Below, in pieces: positions 26,414-35,936 of a stretch of DNA of 52,078 nt. This DNA is from an uncultured Rhodopila sp. (GTDB lineage: Bacteria; Pseudomonadota; Alphaproteobacteria; Acetobacterales; Acetobacteraceae). Where the stretch lies: the NCBI GenBank assembly GCA_903851415.1, contig CAINOE010000199.1, positions 1 through 52,078 on the forward strand, written 5' to 3'. A program made the position numbers and the translations under genes. The number at the start of each line of letters is the position of its first letter. Within the stretch, counting starts at the first letter, position 1. Below the pieces are notes generated by a model that saw only the letters and a list, made by a program, of their open reading frames with translations, had not been told where the DNA came from and made no database searches.

Positions 26414-27658
26414 ATGACGACCACCTCTTTCCTGGACGAAGCCACCGCTCGGGGCTTCGTGTTTCAGTGCACCGACACGGATGCGTTGCGCGCCGCGATG
26501 GAGGCTGGACCAGTCTCCGCCTATATCGGCTTCGACTGCACGGCGGACAGCCTGCATGTCGGCAGCCTGGTGCAGATCATGATCCTGCGGCTGCTGCAGA
26601 AGCACGGACACAAGCCGGTGGTGCTGCTGGGCGGCGGGACGACGCGCATCGGCGATCCCTCCGGCAAGGACGAGTCGCGCCAGTTGCTGACGGATGAGGT
26701 GATCGCCGCCAACATGGCGGGCATCCGCCGCTGCTTCACGCCGTTCCTGCGCTTCGGCGAGGGTGCGTCGGACGCCATGCTGGCGAACAACGCCGATTGG
26801 CTGGACACGCTCGGCTACATCCCGCTGCTGCGGGAGGTCGGGGTGCACTTCACCATCAACCGCATGCTGGGGTTCGACTCCGTGAAACTGCGGCTGGAGC
26901 GCGAGCAGCCGCTGACCTTCCTCGAATTCAACTACATGATCCTGCAGAGCTACGATTTCCGCGAACTCAGCCGCCGCCACGGGGTCACGCTGCAAATCGG
27001 CGGGTCGGACCAGTGGGGCAACATCGTCGCCGGGATGGAACTGACGCGGCGGACGGACGCGAAAGCGGTGTACGGACTGACCACGCCGCTGATCACCACA
27101 GCCTCGGGCGGCAAAATGGGCAAGACCGCCCAAGGCGCCATCTGGCTCACCGCCGATCGGCTGTCTCCTTATGAATATTGGCAGTTTTGGAGGAACACTG
27201 AGGACGGCGATGTCGGCCGCTTCCTGAGGTTGTTCACCGATCTGCCCTTGGAAGAGATCGCGCGGCTGGAAGCGCTCGGCGGTGCGGAGATCAACGAGGC
27301 GAAGAAGGTGCTGGCGACCGCGGCGACGGCCCTGGCGCATGGGGTTGAGCAGGCTGCGCTGGCGGCGGAAACGGCCCGGCGGGCATTCGAGGAGGGCGAG
27401 GCCGCGGCGACCTTGCCGAGCGTCACGCTTCCGGCGGCGGAGCTGGAGGCCGGGATCCCGGCGTTCCGGCTGTTCGTTCTGGCCGGGCTGGCGGCGAGCA
27501 ATGCCGAGGCGCGGCGGTTGATCCGGGGCGGCGGGGCGCGGGTGAACGACGCGGCCGTGGCGGATGAGGGGGCGCTTATCGGGGTGGATCTGCTGCGGGA
27601 CGGGGCGATCAAGCTGTCCGCCGGGCGGAAGCAGCACCGGCTGGTGCGGGTGGAGTGA
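26414..27658 (+). CDS. tyrS: Tyrosine--tRNA ligase
   Basis: Class Ic aminoacyl-tRNA synthetase charging tRNA(Tyr). The 414-residue product has the HIGH-type motif HVGS (residues 48-51), the tyrosine-binding DQWGNIVAG region, the KMSKS-type loop KMGKT, and a C-terminal S4 RNA-binding domain (ASNAEARRLIRGGGARVNDAAV). The start is ATG at 26414, followed by MTTTSFLDEATARGF; the frame stays open further upstream through the anmK-tyrS spacer. Confidence 0.96.
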   Translation: MTTTSFLDEATARGFVFQCTDTDALRAAMEAGPVSAYIGFDCTADSLHVGSLVQIMILRLLQKHGHKPVVLLGGGTTRIGDPSGKDESRQLLTDEVIAANMAGIRRCFTPFLRFGEGASDAMLANNADWLDTLGYIPLLREVGVHFTINRMLGFDSVKLRLEREQPLTFLEFNYMILQSYDFRELSRRHGVTLQIGGSDQWGNIVAGMELTRRTDAKAVYGLTTPLITTASGGKMGKTAQGAIWLTADRLSPYEYWQFWRNTEDGDVGRFLRLFTDLPLEEIARLEALGGAEINEAKKVLATAATALAHGVEQAALAAETARRAFEEGEAAATLPSVTLPAAELEAGIPAFRLFVLAGLAASNAEARRLIRGGGARVNDAAVADEGALIGVDLLRDGAIKLSAGRKQHRLVRVE

Positions 27659-27780
27659 GGTGTTCCGCGATTCAGCACCGCAGCTACTTCATGCCTGCGC
27701 CGTTCACGCCGTTCGCTCATGAAAATTGGCAGCGTGCCAAACCAGCCGACAGCGATCAGATGACGGAATGCAGGCTGATC

Positions 27781-27915
27781 TTACCGCTTTGGTTTTGCCG
27801 GTGACGGTTGATGTTCCGGAGCGTGGCCGCGCGTGAGCCACAACGCAAGCCAACCGAACCCGGACAGTCCGAGCAGCACAAGAGGAGTCACAAACCAATA
27901 AGTTTCCAGTGTCAT
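27781..27915 (-). CDS. Small single-pass membrane protein (44 residues)
   Basis: MTLETYWFVTPLVLLGLSG is followed by FGWLALWLTRGH and a short charged proline-containing tail ending in Lys-Arg. One membrane segment spans about residues 5-28. The ATG at 27915 overlaps the TGA of the preceding small frame as ATGA, so the two are probably translated together. I do not recognise a named family. The clean topology, the coupling and the codon use make it likely real. Confidence 0.6.
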   Translation of the reverse strand: MTLETYWFVTPLVLLGLSGFGWLALWLTRGHAPEHQPSPAKPKR

Positions 27916-28067
27916 GTGCGAAGCCTTCCGAGCACGACCTGTGCCATGGTCATGAGGTTGACGCCAAGTACAGGCCACATTGCGAGATGGACCAAATCGC
28001 CTACCTGGCCGTTTACAACGGGCGCTACGATCCGTGCAATGATCGCGCCCACACCAAGGTTATTCAA
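27912..28067 (-). CDS. Small membrane protein, start unclear, possible frameshift
   Basis: The frame is open from 28121 to the TGA at 27912 and encodes LNNLGVGAIIARIVAPVVNG followed by a second hydrophobic stretch (MWPVLGVNLMTMAQVVLGRL), i.e. two short membrane segments. It contains no upstream ATG; the given start is a TTG at 28067 without a ribosome-binding site. A good start (GGAAGG then ATG CAC) exists near 28112 in another frame, reads MHTVDNARVTLLQLP and stops just where this frame becomes protein-like. One extra base near 28067 would fuse the two. Either a frameshift mutation, a sequencing error, or an unusual start. Confidence 0.45.
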   Translation of the reverse strand: MNNLGVGAIIARIVAPVVNGQVGDLVHLAMWPVLGVNLMTMAQVVLGRLRT

Positions 28068-28122
28068 GGCAGTTGCAATAGCGTTACTCGGGCATTGTCG
28101 ACTGTGTGCATGGACCTTCCAT

Positions 28123-28422
28123 CAGCCTTCGATCGCGTCCTATAGCTCCATCTTGCGTGGTTCGCGGCGGGGCATCGCGCCTTTCGTGGTGATGCCACGG
28201 TCTGACGGATCGGGTCCAGCCCGTCCAGGGCGCGCTGCGATAAACCCCAACCTCCGGCGGCTGGCGTGCCCGGGCTCCCCGACGGGGCGGCGCGACGGTG
28301 GCGGGATCGCCAAAGCTGTCCCACTCACCAACAGGTTCCATCCCGGTGGTCGCAACGCCGATGATCCTGCCGGGCACGCCTTCGCGGACGTGCCGATGGG
28401 CCGCTGCGGAAGCCGCACCCGC
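28123..28422. other. Intergenic stretch without recognisable gene
   Basis: About 300 bp between the small membrane pair and the acyltransferase gene. A minus-strand frame (28418-28140) is open but basic, proline-rich and without family resemblance; I do not call it. Confidence 0.5.
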
Positions 28423-29418
28423 CTAAGCGAACGCCGGTTCCCCGCCCGTCACATCGGGGGCGACTACCTCCGGCGCATTCAGCGGACGCGCCGGGCGGTT
28501 CTGCCGCAGCGTGGATGCGCCATCCGCGACGATTTGCCAGACCGCCTGCGCCAGCTCCTTCCGGTCCGCATACCGCACCGGATCAATCGGCGCGTGCAGC
28601 AGCACAGTCGCGCGCAGGCCGATATGCTGCGTCAGCCGCCAGAAATGCGAGGCGATGTTCATATCGCCGTACCACGCGAATACCGGCCGGCTCGCCCGCC
28701 CCGCCGGCAACCCGCCCAGACGGTCGTAAACCACGGACACCGGCTGGATCAGCGGGATGTCCCGCAAATCGTCGCCCGGCTTGGCCTCCGCCAACGCAAA
28801 GAATGAAGATCGGAACGGCAGCACCCGCGAACCGTCCGAACTCGTGCCCTCCGGAAACAGGATCAGTTTATCCCCGCCCCGCAGCGTCTCGCGCATCGCA
28901 TCGCGCTCTCGCACCGTCGATGCCCGGGTCCGCGACACGAACACCGTCCGGCCCAGCCGCGCTATGACACTGATGATCGGCCATTTCGCCACGTCATCCT
29001 TGGAGACGAAGCAGCCATCGAGCACGCCGCCCAGCGTCGGAACATCGATCCAGGACGAGTGGTTGGACACGAACATCACCGGCCGCCCATCCGATCCGGC
29101 CGCCGGGCTGCCGATGACCCGCACCCTGATGCCGATCAGGCGGGTGAATACTGCCCAGTAAATGCGCGCGAACACCACCTTGGCATGACCGGGCAACATC
29201 AGGCAGACAAGCTGTATGAAGATCGACGGAATGGTCCATGCCAACACCGCCAGCCCGCGTCGCGCCACCCGGATGCGCCGCGCCACCAGCCAGCCCTCGC
29301 GGCCTTTTGGCAGATCCAGCAGGAACCCCGGATTATGATCCAGGTTAGGAACCATCGTCTTTCTGCGTCCCGGGCGGGGAGTCCGCTTGGCCTGAACAAC
29401 GGTCGAAGGGTCTATCAT
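28423..29418 (-). CDS. 1-acyl-sn-glycerol-3-phosphate acyltransferase (PlsC family)
   Basis: Membrane acyltransferase likely making phosphatidic acid from lysophosphatidic acid, or acylating a related lipid. A hydrophobic stretch (AVLAWTIPSIFIQLVCLML) anchors the N terminus. The catalytic HX4D box is NHSSWID, followed by FVSKDDVAKWPIIS (block II/III region) and the substrate motif FPEGTSSDGSRVLPF, then PVSVVYD. The start is uncertain: ATG at 29418 (AGGGT upstream), 29442 or 29355 are possible. It diverges from tamA. Confidence 0.87.
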   Translation of the reverse strand: MIDPSTVVQAKRTPRPGRRKTMVPNLDHNPGFLLDLPKGREGWLVARRIRVARRGLAVLAWTIPSIFIQLVCLMLPGHAKVVFARIYWAVFTRLIGIRVRVIGSPAAGSDGRPVMFVSNHSSWIDVPTLGGVLDGCFVSKDDVAKWPIISVIARLGRTVFVSRTRASTVRERDAMRETLRGGDKLILFPEGTSSDGSRVLPFRSSFFALAEAKPGDDLRDIPLIQPVSVVYDRLGGLPAGRASRPVFAWYGDMNIASHFWRLTQHIGLRATVLLHAPIDPVRYADRKELAQAVWQIVADGASTLRQNRPARPLNAPEVVAPDVTGGEPAFA

Positions 29419-29475
29419 GACGTTTGCGATACCCTGATGCATGCCGCGGAACAATGGCGCAACCGTGACCGTTTA

Positions 29476-29517
29476 GCGAAACCGCCCGGGACAAATTTTG
29501 CGAAACCGCCCGAGACA
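29476..29517. repeat. 18-bp direct repeat in the plsC-type/tamA divergent region
   Basis: GCGAAACCGCCCGRGACA occurs at 29476-29493 and 29500-29517, 17 of 18 bases identical, 24-bp period, ending 21 bp before the tamA ATG. It may be an operator or a small duplication. Confidence 0.6.
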
Positions 29518-29538
29518 GAACTGAGCTAGTTTCCCTTC

Positions 29539-31392
29539 ATGCACCGCCTCCGGATCCTGATACCGACCGCCGCGCGGTGGCTGGCGATCGGCCTGCTTGC
29601 GATGGCAGCCGCCATCATGGCGGGTCCATCCCATGCGGCTGATCCTCAGCCTTACACGGTCACGCTTAAGCCCACCGGAGATGGCGCATTGGATGCTGCA
29701 CTGCAAGGCAGCTCGACGCTGATCTCCTTACAACAATCCGCGCCCGTCGGCGGATTCGCCCTGACCGAGCGGGCGCGGCAGGACAGCCGGAGGTTCCTGA
29801 CGGCGCTGCACAGCTTCGGCTATTATAAGGCCAAAGTCGTCACGACAATTGCCGGGCATCCGTTGGACGATCCGGGGCTGCCCTCGATGCTCGATGCTGC
29901 TCCGGCCAATCCGCCGCTGGAGGTGGCGGTATCGTTCGATCTCGGGCCGCGCTTCCGGCTCGGAAAGGTGACCATCTCCGGCCAGGTGCCGCCGGATATT
30001 GCCGGGCACCTGAACCTCGAATCGGGGCAGCCGGCGATGTCGGCCGATGTGCTGGCGGCTCAGGGGCGGCTGCTGGCGGCGCTGCGGGCGGACGGGTATC
30101 CGATGGCGCAGGTGCCGGTGCCGATTGCGCTGCTGCATCCGGACCAGAACCTGCTGGATGTGGAGTTCCAGCCGGACGCCGGGCCGAAGGCGGATATCGG
30201 GCCGATCACCTTCACCGGGTTGAAGAACATGAACGAATCGTTCGTCCGCAGGCGGCTGCTGCTGCACCAGGGCGAGCAGTATAGCCCGCAAGCCATTGAA
30301 CAGGCGCGCGCGGACCTGGCGTCGATCGGGGTGTTCTCGGTCGTCCGCGCCGTGCCGGCCAATGCGCTGGACCCGGAAGGGCAGTTGCCGATCAATTTCG
30401 ACCTGACGGAGCGTCCGCTGCATGCGGTGGATGCGACGGTGGCGTATTCGACCGACCTTGGGGTGAATTTCTCCACCTCCTGGCACGACCGCAACCTGTT
30501 CGGCAACGCGGAACAATTGAACCTGACGGCCGCGGCGCTGCTTGGCGGCGATGCCATCACCAAGCCGGGCTACAATATCGGCGCGCAGTTCCTCAAGCCG
30601 GACTTCCTGATGCGCGACCAGACGCTGGAGGCAGACGTCAACGCGGTCGATCAGAGTTTGCAGGCCTACGACCAGAGGGCCCTGCTGGAGAAGATCGCGC
30701 TGAACCGGAAATTGTCGCCGCACTGGTCGGTCAGTCTCGGCCTGTCAGCCGAGCAGGAGTCCATCCTTCAGCAGGACGTGACACGCGATTATAATCTCAT
30801 AGGCATCCCGGCCAGCCTGAAATACGACAGCACCGACAACCTGCTGAACCCGACAAAGGGAATTCGCGCCGCGCTGTTTGCAACCCCGACCTATTCGATG
30901 GGCACGCCGAGTGCCGCGTTCCTGATCATGCAGCTTTCCGGCTCGACCTATTTCGACATTTTCAATGACGGGCGCAGCATCATCGCGGTGCGCGGGCTGG
31001 TGGGCGAGGCGTCCGGAGTGGACGTGTTCGGGCTGCCGCCGGACCAGCGGTTCTATGCCGGCGGCAGCGGCACGGTGCGCGGGTACCGGTATCAAACGCT
31101 GGGACCGCAGTTCCCGGACGAGAAGCCGACGGGGGGCACTGCGATCTCGACCGGGACGATCGAGTTCCGCCAGCGAATTCTGGGGAATTACGGGGTGGTG
31201 GGGTTCATCGACGCGGGACAGGTCAGATCGAACGGCGAGCCGTTCAGCGGCAACTGGCATGAGGGCGCGGGCATCGGCGCGCGGTATTACACGTCGATCG
31301 GGCCGATCAGGCTGGATTTCGCCGTGCCGCTGAACAAGCTGCCGGGAGGGGATTCGTTCGAAGTGTATATCGGGATCGGACAGGCGTTTTGA
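29539..31392 (+). CDS. tamA: Outer-membrane protein TamA (BamA/Omp85 family)
   Basis: TamA is the outer-membrane half of the translocation and assembly module. The 617-residue product has a signal peptide (ILIPTAARWLAIGLLAMAAA with cleavage near SHA-AD), three POTRA-like domains (one with ITFTGLKNMNESFVRRRLLL), and a 16-strand Omp85 barrel. The conserved barrel loop SGTVRGYRYQ (VRGY) is present, and the C terminus ends in aromatic Phe as expected for BAM recognition. It is followed directly by tamB, whose TTG start overlaps its stop. Confidence 0.94.
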   Translation: MHRLRILIPTAARWLAIGLLAMAAAIMAGPSHAADPQPYTVTLKPTGDGALDAALQGSSTLISLQQSAPVGGFALTERARQDSRRFLTALHSFGYYKAKVVTTIAGHPLDDPGLPSMLDAAPANPPLEVAVSFDLGPRFRLGKVTISGQVPPDIAGHLNLESGQPAMSADVLAAQGRLLAALRADGYPMAQVPVPIALLHPDQNLLDVEFQPDAGPKADIGPITFTGLKNMNESFVRRRLLLHQGEQYSPQAIEQARADLASIGVFSVVRAVPANALDPEGQLPINFDLTERPLHAVDATVAYSTDLGVNFSTSWHDRNLFGNAEQLNLTAAALLGGDAITKPGYNIGAQFLKPDFLMRDQTLEADVNAVDQSLQAYDQRALLEKIALNRKLSPHWSVSLGLSAEQESILQQDVTRDYNLIGIPASLKYDSTDNLLNPTKGIRAALFATPTYSMGTPSAAFLIMQLSGSTYFDIFNDGRSIIAVRGLVGEASGVDVFGLPPDQRFYAGGSGTVRGYRYQTLGPQFPDEKPTGGTAISTGTIEFRQRILGNYGVVGFIDAGQVRSNGEPFSGNWHEGAGIGARYYTSIGPIRLDFAVPLNKLPGGDSFEVYIGIGQAF

Positions 31393-34300
31393 CCCGCCTC
31401 ATCCTGAAATGGGTCGCCGGGATCGTGGCGGTGCTGCTGGCGCTGCCGGTTGGCGCGCTGATCGTGGTCCTGGTGCTGGCGAACGCGGATTTCGGACGGC
31501 GGCTGATCGAGACGCAGACGAAAAGCCTGACCGGCGGAATCGTGTCGATCCATGGCCTCGGCGGGCGGTTTCCCGATGCCCTGCGGGTCGGCGAGATCCA
31601 GGTGTCGGACTACAAAGGCGTGTATGTGACGGTTTCCGACGCCGTCCTGGACTGGTCGCCGCTGAAGCTGATTGGCCGGGTCGTGCAGGTGGATCGGCTG
31701 CAGGCGGCGCGCGTGGACTTCGCCCGGCTGCCGGAATCGGAAAGCAAGCCGGCCGCCGGCAAGAGCAGCGGTTCGTTCAGCCTGCCGGTGCGGGTTGATG
31801 TGCGCAGTTTGCAGGTCGATCAGGCCATCATCGGCGCGCCGGTTGCCGGAGCGGCGGCTACCCTCGCGCTGACCGGTTCGGCGGATTTGCCAACGCTGAC
31901 CGAAGGCACGGTGCATCTGGATGCGCGGCGGCTGGACAGTCCCGGAACCTATGTCGTGAGCGGCACGCTGACGCCGCGGGACATCCAGGCGACCATCACT
32001 GCGAACGAGCCGGCCAAGGGGCTGATCGCCACGGTCGCGCATGTGCCGGATGTCGGGGTGCTCGCAGTTCAGGCCTCGGTCAACGGGCCGCGCGACAACA
32101 TCGGCACTCAGTTGCGGCTGACGGCGGGGCCGCTGAAGGCGTCGGCTTCGGGAACGATCGACCTGGACCACGAGGCGGCCGATCTCGCGGTCAGAGCCGA
32201 GGCGCCGGCGATGAGTCCCGGGCCGGGGATTTCCTGGCAGTCGATCCTGGTGGACGCGAAGGTGCATGGCCCGTTCGCGAAGGTCGATGCCGACGGGACG
32301 GTGCGGATCGATGCTCTGGAGGCCGGCGGCGCGCGCATCGGCTCGCTGGCCGCGGACGTGAAGGGCAATGCCGGACAGGTCAACCTGCATGCGTCGTTGG
32401 CGGAGTTGCGCATACCCGGGCCGAAGCCGGACATTTTCGCTTCGGCGCCGATTGTGGTGGACGCCTCCGCCCGCCTGGACGCAGCCGATCGGCCTGTGAC
32501 GTTTGGGGTCAGGCATCCGCTGGTGTCGGCGGAGGGTTCGGCGCAGACGGCGGGAATCGAGACTTTGAAGGCGCATCTGGTGCTGCCGGACCTTGCTCCG
32601 CTGGCGGCGGCGGGTGGGACGGATATTCGCGGCAGCAGCGATCTTGATGTCCAGGCGGAGGTCAACGGCGACACGACGACCGCATCCGCAAAGGGGCGGC
32701 TTGCGGTCACCGGCGGGATGGCGCCGGTGCCGGCGCTGATCGGGGACGACTGCCAGATCGATCTTGCCGCGTCTATGCACGGACAGGACGTGGCGTTGTC
32801 GCACCTGACGGTGAACGGCAAGGCGCTGGATGTGTCGGCCCAGGGCGGCCTGACCGACAAGAAGCTGGACCTGAACTGGGCGGTCGCGCTGGCGGATCTG
32901 GCAGCGGTGCAACCGAGCTTGTCGGGAAAGGTGGATGCCAAGGGGCATGCGGCGGGCGCTCTGGATGCCGTGGCAGTGCAGGCGGATATCGGCGCGGATG
33001 TCGCGGCGAAGGGGATCCAGACGGGGCATCTCGATGCGCATGTGGACGCGACGGGGCTTCCGGGGTCGCCGCATGCGGACGTCAAGGCGGACGGCACTCT
33101 GCTGAATGCGCCGCTGTCGCTGGCCTTGACCGCGGATCAGGCGGCGGGCGTGACAAAAATCGATATCGACCACGCATCGTGGAAATCGTTGCAGGCGCAG
33201 GGGGCAGTCAGCCTGACGCCGCCCGCGGTCATCCCGGCGGGCAAGCTGCGCGTCGATCTCGGGCGCCTCGCGGACCTGGAGCCTTTGATCGGCAAGCCGA
33301 TTGCCGGGCAGGCGCAGGCGACGCTGGATTCGGATGACCAGGCGGCGCGGCTGGCGTTGACGGTGAGGGACGCGTCGCTGCCGGGAACCGCGGCGATCAG
33401 CCGGGCCGTGCTGAACGCGACGGTAACCGACCCGAACGGGCATCCCTCTATTGACGGAACGCTCACCGCGGACGGCGTGTCGGCTGGCAGCGCCAAGGCC
33501 ATCTCCGCGCGGGTGACGGCGAAAGGTCCGCAGGAGGCGGTGGCCTTGACGGTTGCCGCCAATGCCCCGGCGGTGGCCGGCGGCGCCGCGAGAGTCAACA
33601 CCGCGGGCACGTTGAACGTGACGGATCGCACGCTGGCGCTGGGGCGGATGGAGGCGAGTTGGAAGGACCAGGTGCTTCGGCTGCTGGCACCCGCCCGGTT
33701 CAGCTTCGCCGATGGTGTCTCCATGGATCGCGTTCGGCTCGGCTTCCAGCAGGCGGAGCTGACCGTGGCGGGCAGTGCCGGGAGCAAGCTGGATCTGACC
33801 GCGACGCTGCGCAACCTGGCGGCCGATGTCGCCGCCATCGCCGACCCGTCGCTGGCGGCGGACGGGGTGATTGCGGCGGATGTGCGACTGACCGGAACCA
33901 GCGCGCAGCCGCAGGGCACCATCAGGGTCACGGCGGATCGCGTGCGTCTGCGGCAGGGGCCGGGCCAGGCACTGCCGCCCGCCAACTTGGCGGCCAACGC
34001 GACGCTGATGGGCAGCTCCGCCCGGATCGACACGCGGCTGACCGCCGGGCCGTCGCATGTCACGGTGACCGGTTCGGCGCCTTTGTCCAGCAGCGGCGCC
34101 CTGGACCTGAGATCGGACGGGCTGGTCGATCTGAGGATGCTCGATCCGCTGCTGCTGGCGCAGGGACGGCGGGCGCGCGGCACGGTGAACCTGAACGCCG
34201 CGGTGACAGGGACGACCTCCGCCCCCCTGATCAACGGCACCGCCGAGCTCCGCAACGGCGATGTGGTGGATTACGGGCTTGGCGCGCATGTCGCCGATCT

Positions 34301-35402
34301 GGCGGCGACGGTCCAGGCGACCGGCGACACGATCCGGCTGTCCAGCTTCACCGGAAGGGCCGGACCGGGCACGCTGGGCGGCAGCGGGACGATCAGCCTG
34401 GCGGGGCAAATGCCGATCGATCTGCGTTTCACCGCGAACGATGCCCGGCCGCTGTCGAGCGACCTTCTTACAGCGCTGATCGACGCCAACCTGACGGTGC
34501 AGGGCGAGGTAAGGGGCGACCTCCGGGCGGGCGGCACCTTGCATGTCCGCCGCGCCGATATCCGCATCCCCGACAAGCTGCCGCCGAGCATCGCGGTGCT
34601 GCCGGTGCGGAACTTCAATGCGCCGCCGCCGCCCCCTGCCCCGCCGGCGCCGCAATCGACGATCGCGCTGAACCTGACGCTCGATGCGCCGGAGCAGGTG
34701 TTCATCCGCGGCCGCGGGCTGGATGCGGAACTCGGCGGGACGATCCACTTCGGCGGCACGCTCAGCAATCCAATCCCGAATGGCGGGTTGCACCTGCGGG
34801 CGGGCACGCTGAGCATCATCGGCACGACGCTGAACTTTACCGAAGGGACGATCGATTTCAGCGGCGCGGGAATCGCAGATCCGTCGCTGCATTTCGTGGC
34901 GACATCGGCAACCGCGACGATGGTGGCGACAATGACAGTCAGCGGCAGCGCGAGCAACCCGAAGATCACGCTGTCGAGCGTGCCGGACATGCCGCAGGAT
35001 GAAATCCTGGCACAGCTTCTGTTCGGCACCAGCACGTCGAAGCTGAGCCCGCTGCAGCTTGCGCAGATCGCGGCGGCGCTGGCCTCGCTGTCGGGCGCGA
35101 CGGCGGGCTTCGACCCGTTGGACAGCATCCGCACCTCTCTGGGGCTCGATCGGCTGACTGTCGGCAGCGATGCGGCGGGCAATCCGACCTTGCAGGCGGG
35201 TCGGTATATCGCGCGCGGGGTCTATGTCGGGGCGCAGCAGAGCGCGTCGGGAAGCGGGACGCAGGTGACGGTGCAGGTCGATCTGGCGAAGGGGTTGAAG
35301 CTGGAGGCGACGGCGGGGTCGTCCGGGTCGAGTTCGGCGACCGGCAGCGCAAGCACCGAGGACGCAGCCAGCGTGGGACTGACCTACCAGTTCGAATATT
35401 GA
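31389..35402 (+). CDS. tamB: Translocation and assembly module inner-membrane protein TamB
   Basis: TamB is an inner-membrane-anchored AsmA-like protein spanning the periplasm, now linked to lipid transport to the outer membrane and to assembly with TamA. The 1337-residue product has one N-terminal membrane segment (about residues 10-30), a very long repetitive beta-rich region, a proline-rich stretch (NAPPPPPAPPAPQ), and the C-terminal TamB domain with PDMPQDEILAQLLFGTS and final LTYQFEY. The start is a TTG at 31389 overlapping the tamA TGA (TTGA). The large minus-strand open frames over this gene are shadows. Confidence 0.93.
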   Translation: MTRLILKWVAGIVAVLLALPVGALIVVLVLANADFGRRLIETQTKSLTGGIVSIHGLGGRFPDALRVGEIQVSDYKGVYVTVSDAVLDWSPLKLIGRVVQVDRLQAARVDFARLPESESKPAAGKSSGSFSLPVRVDVRSLQVDQAIIGAPVAGAAATLALTGSADLPTLTEGTVHLDARRLDSPGTYVVSGTLTPRDIQATITANEPAKGLIATVAHVPDVGVLAVQASVNGPRDNIGTQLRLTAGPLKASASGTIDLDHEAADLAVRAEAPAMSPGPGISWQSILVDAKVHGPFAKVDADGTVRIDALEAGGARIGSLAADVKGNAGQVNLHASLAELRIPGPKPDIFASAPIVVDASARLDAADRPVTFGVRHPLVSAEGSAQTAGIETLKAHLVLPDLAPLAAAGGTDIRGSSDLDVQAEVNGDTTTASAKGRLAVTGGMAPVPALIGDDCQIDLAASMHGQDVALSHLTVNGKALDVSAQGGLTDKKLDLNWAVALADLAAVQPSLSGKVDAKGHAAGALDAVAVQADIGADVAAKGIQTGHLDAHVDATGLPGSPHADVKADGTLLNAPLSLALTADQAAGVTKIDIDHASWKSLQAQGAVSLTPPAVIPAGKLRVDLGRLADLEPLIGKPIAGQAQATLDSDDQAARLALTVRDASLPGTAAISRAVLNATVTDPNGHPSIDGTLTADGVSAGSAKAISARVTAKGPQEAVALTVAANAPAVAGGAARVNTAGTLNVTDRTLALGRMEASWKDQVLRLLAPARFSFADGVSMDRVRLGFQQAELTVAGSAGSKLDLTATLRNLAADVAAIADPSLAADGVIAADVRLTGTSAQPQGTIRVTADRVRLRQGPGQALPPANLAANATLMGSSARIDTRLTAGPSHVTVTGSAPLSSSGALDLRSDGLVDLRMLDPLLLAQGRRARGTVNLNAAVTGTTSAPLINGTAELRNGDVVDYGLGAHVADLAATVQATGDTIRLSSFTGRAGPGTLGGSGTISLAGQMPIDLRFTANDARPLSSDLLTALIDANLTVQGEVRGDLRAGGTLHVRRADIRIPDKLPPSIAVLPVRNFNAPPPPPAPPAPQSTIALNLTLDAPEQVFIRGRGLDAELGGTIHFGGTLSNPIPNGGLHLRAGTLSIIGTTLNFTEGTIDFSGAGIADPSLHFVATSATATMVATMTVSGSASNPKITLSSVPDMPQDEILAQLLFGTSTSKLSPLQLAQIAAALASLSGATAGFDPLDSIRTSLGLDRLTVGSDAAGNPTLQAGRYIARGVYVGAQQSASGSGTQVTVQVDLAKGLKLEATAGSSGSSSATGSASTEDAASVGLTYQFEY

Positions 35403-35446
35403 GCGCCTAGGCGGGAACAAAGCGCGATCGGCGGCGTTGACCCGGC

Positions 35447-35677
35447 ATGAGCATTGATCCGAAAAGCAGCACAGGTTCTTCTGTTCCGTCGAATGCGGAG
35501 AAGGACCCGAATGAATGGACGACGGGTGCCGAGTCGATGACCGGGGCGCAGGCGTCGTATCTGAAGACGTTGTGCGAGGAAGCCGGGGAGGCGTTCGATC
35601 CGGACCTGACCAAGGCCGAGGCGTCGAAACGGATCGATGCGCTTCAGGGCAAGACCGGGCGCGGCCGGACGCACTGA
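35447..35677 (+). CDS. DUF3072 family protein
   Basis: A 76-residue soluble protein with the conserved pattern DPNEWTTGAESMTGAQASYL, then LKTLCEEAGE and LTKAEASKRIDALQGKTGR, matching DUF3072. The function of the family is unknown; the C-terminal half looks like a small helix-hairpin. It follows tamB by 44 nt; that spacer has the palindrome GCGCCTAGGCG. Its own weak ribosome-binding region suggests it may be expressed separately. Confidence 0.88.
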   Translation: MSIDPKSSTGSSVPSNAEKDPNEWTTGAESMTGAQASYLKTLCEEAGEAFDPDLTKAEASKRIDALQGKTGRGRTH

Positions 35678-35936
35678 CTGGATCGCGCTGACCAGGACGC
35701 ATGCGTCGATGAGTGCGCCTACTGCATCAAGCGCCGCTCATCGGACTTCAGGGCGTCCGGCATAACGCCTCACACGGTTGCGGCCGCAGGAACGGGGTGG
35801 GTCGGGCCTGCGCCCGCCGTGACGGGGTGGGAGGCCAGTGCCTTCATCCCGAACATCCAGACCAAGCGGGACAACGGCCAAGGACATTGCCGCCAGCCCC
35901 GGCTGCCTTTTGCCCGCTTGTTTCCCGGAACCAAGG

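Noticed and set aside
31287..35702. A 1471-codon minus-strand open frame and other long antisense frames over tamB
   Set aside because: They are codon-bias shadows: tamB on the plus strand has clear family motifs and codon use, while the antisense products are Arg/Gln-rich with no domain.
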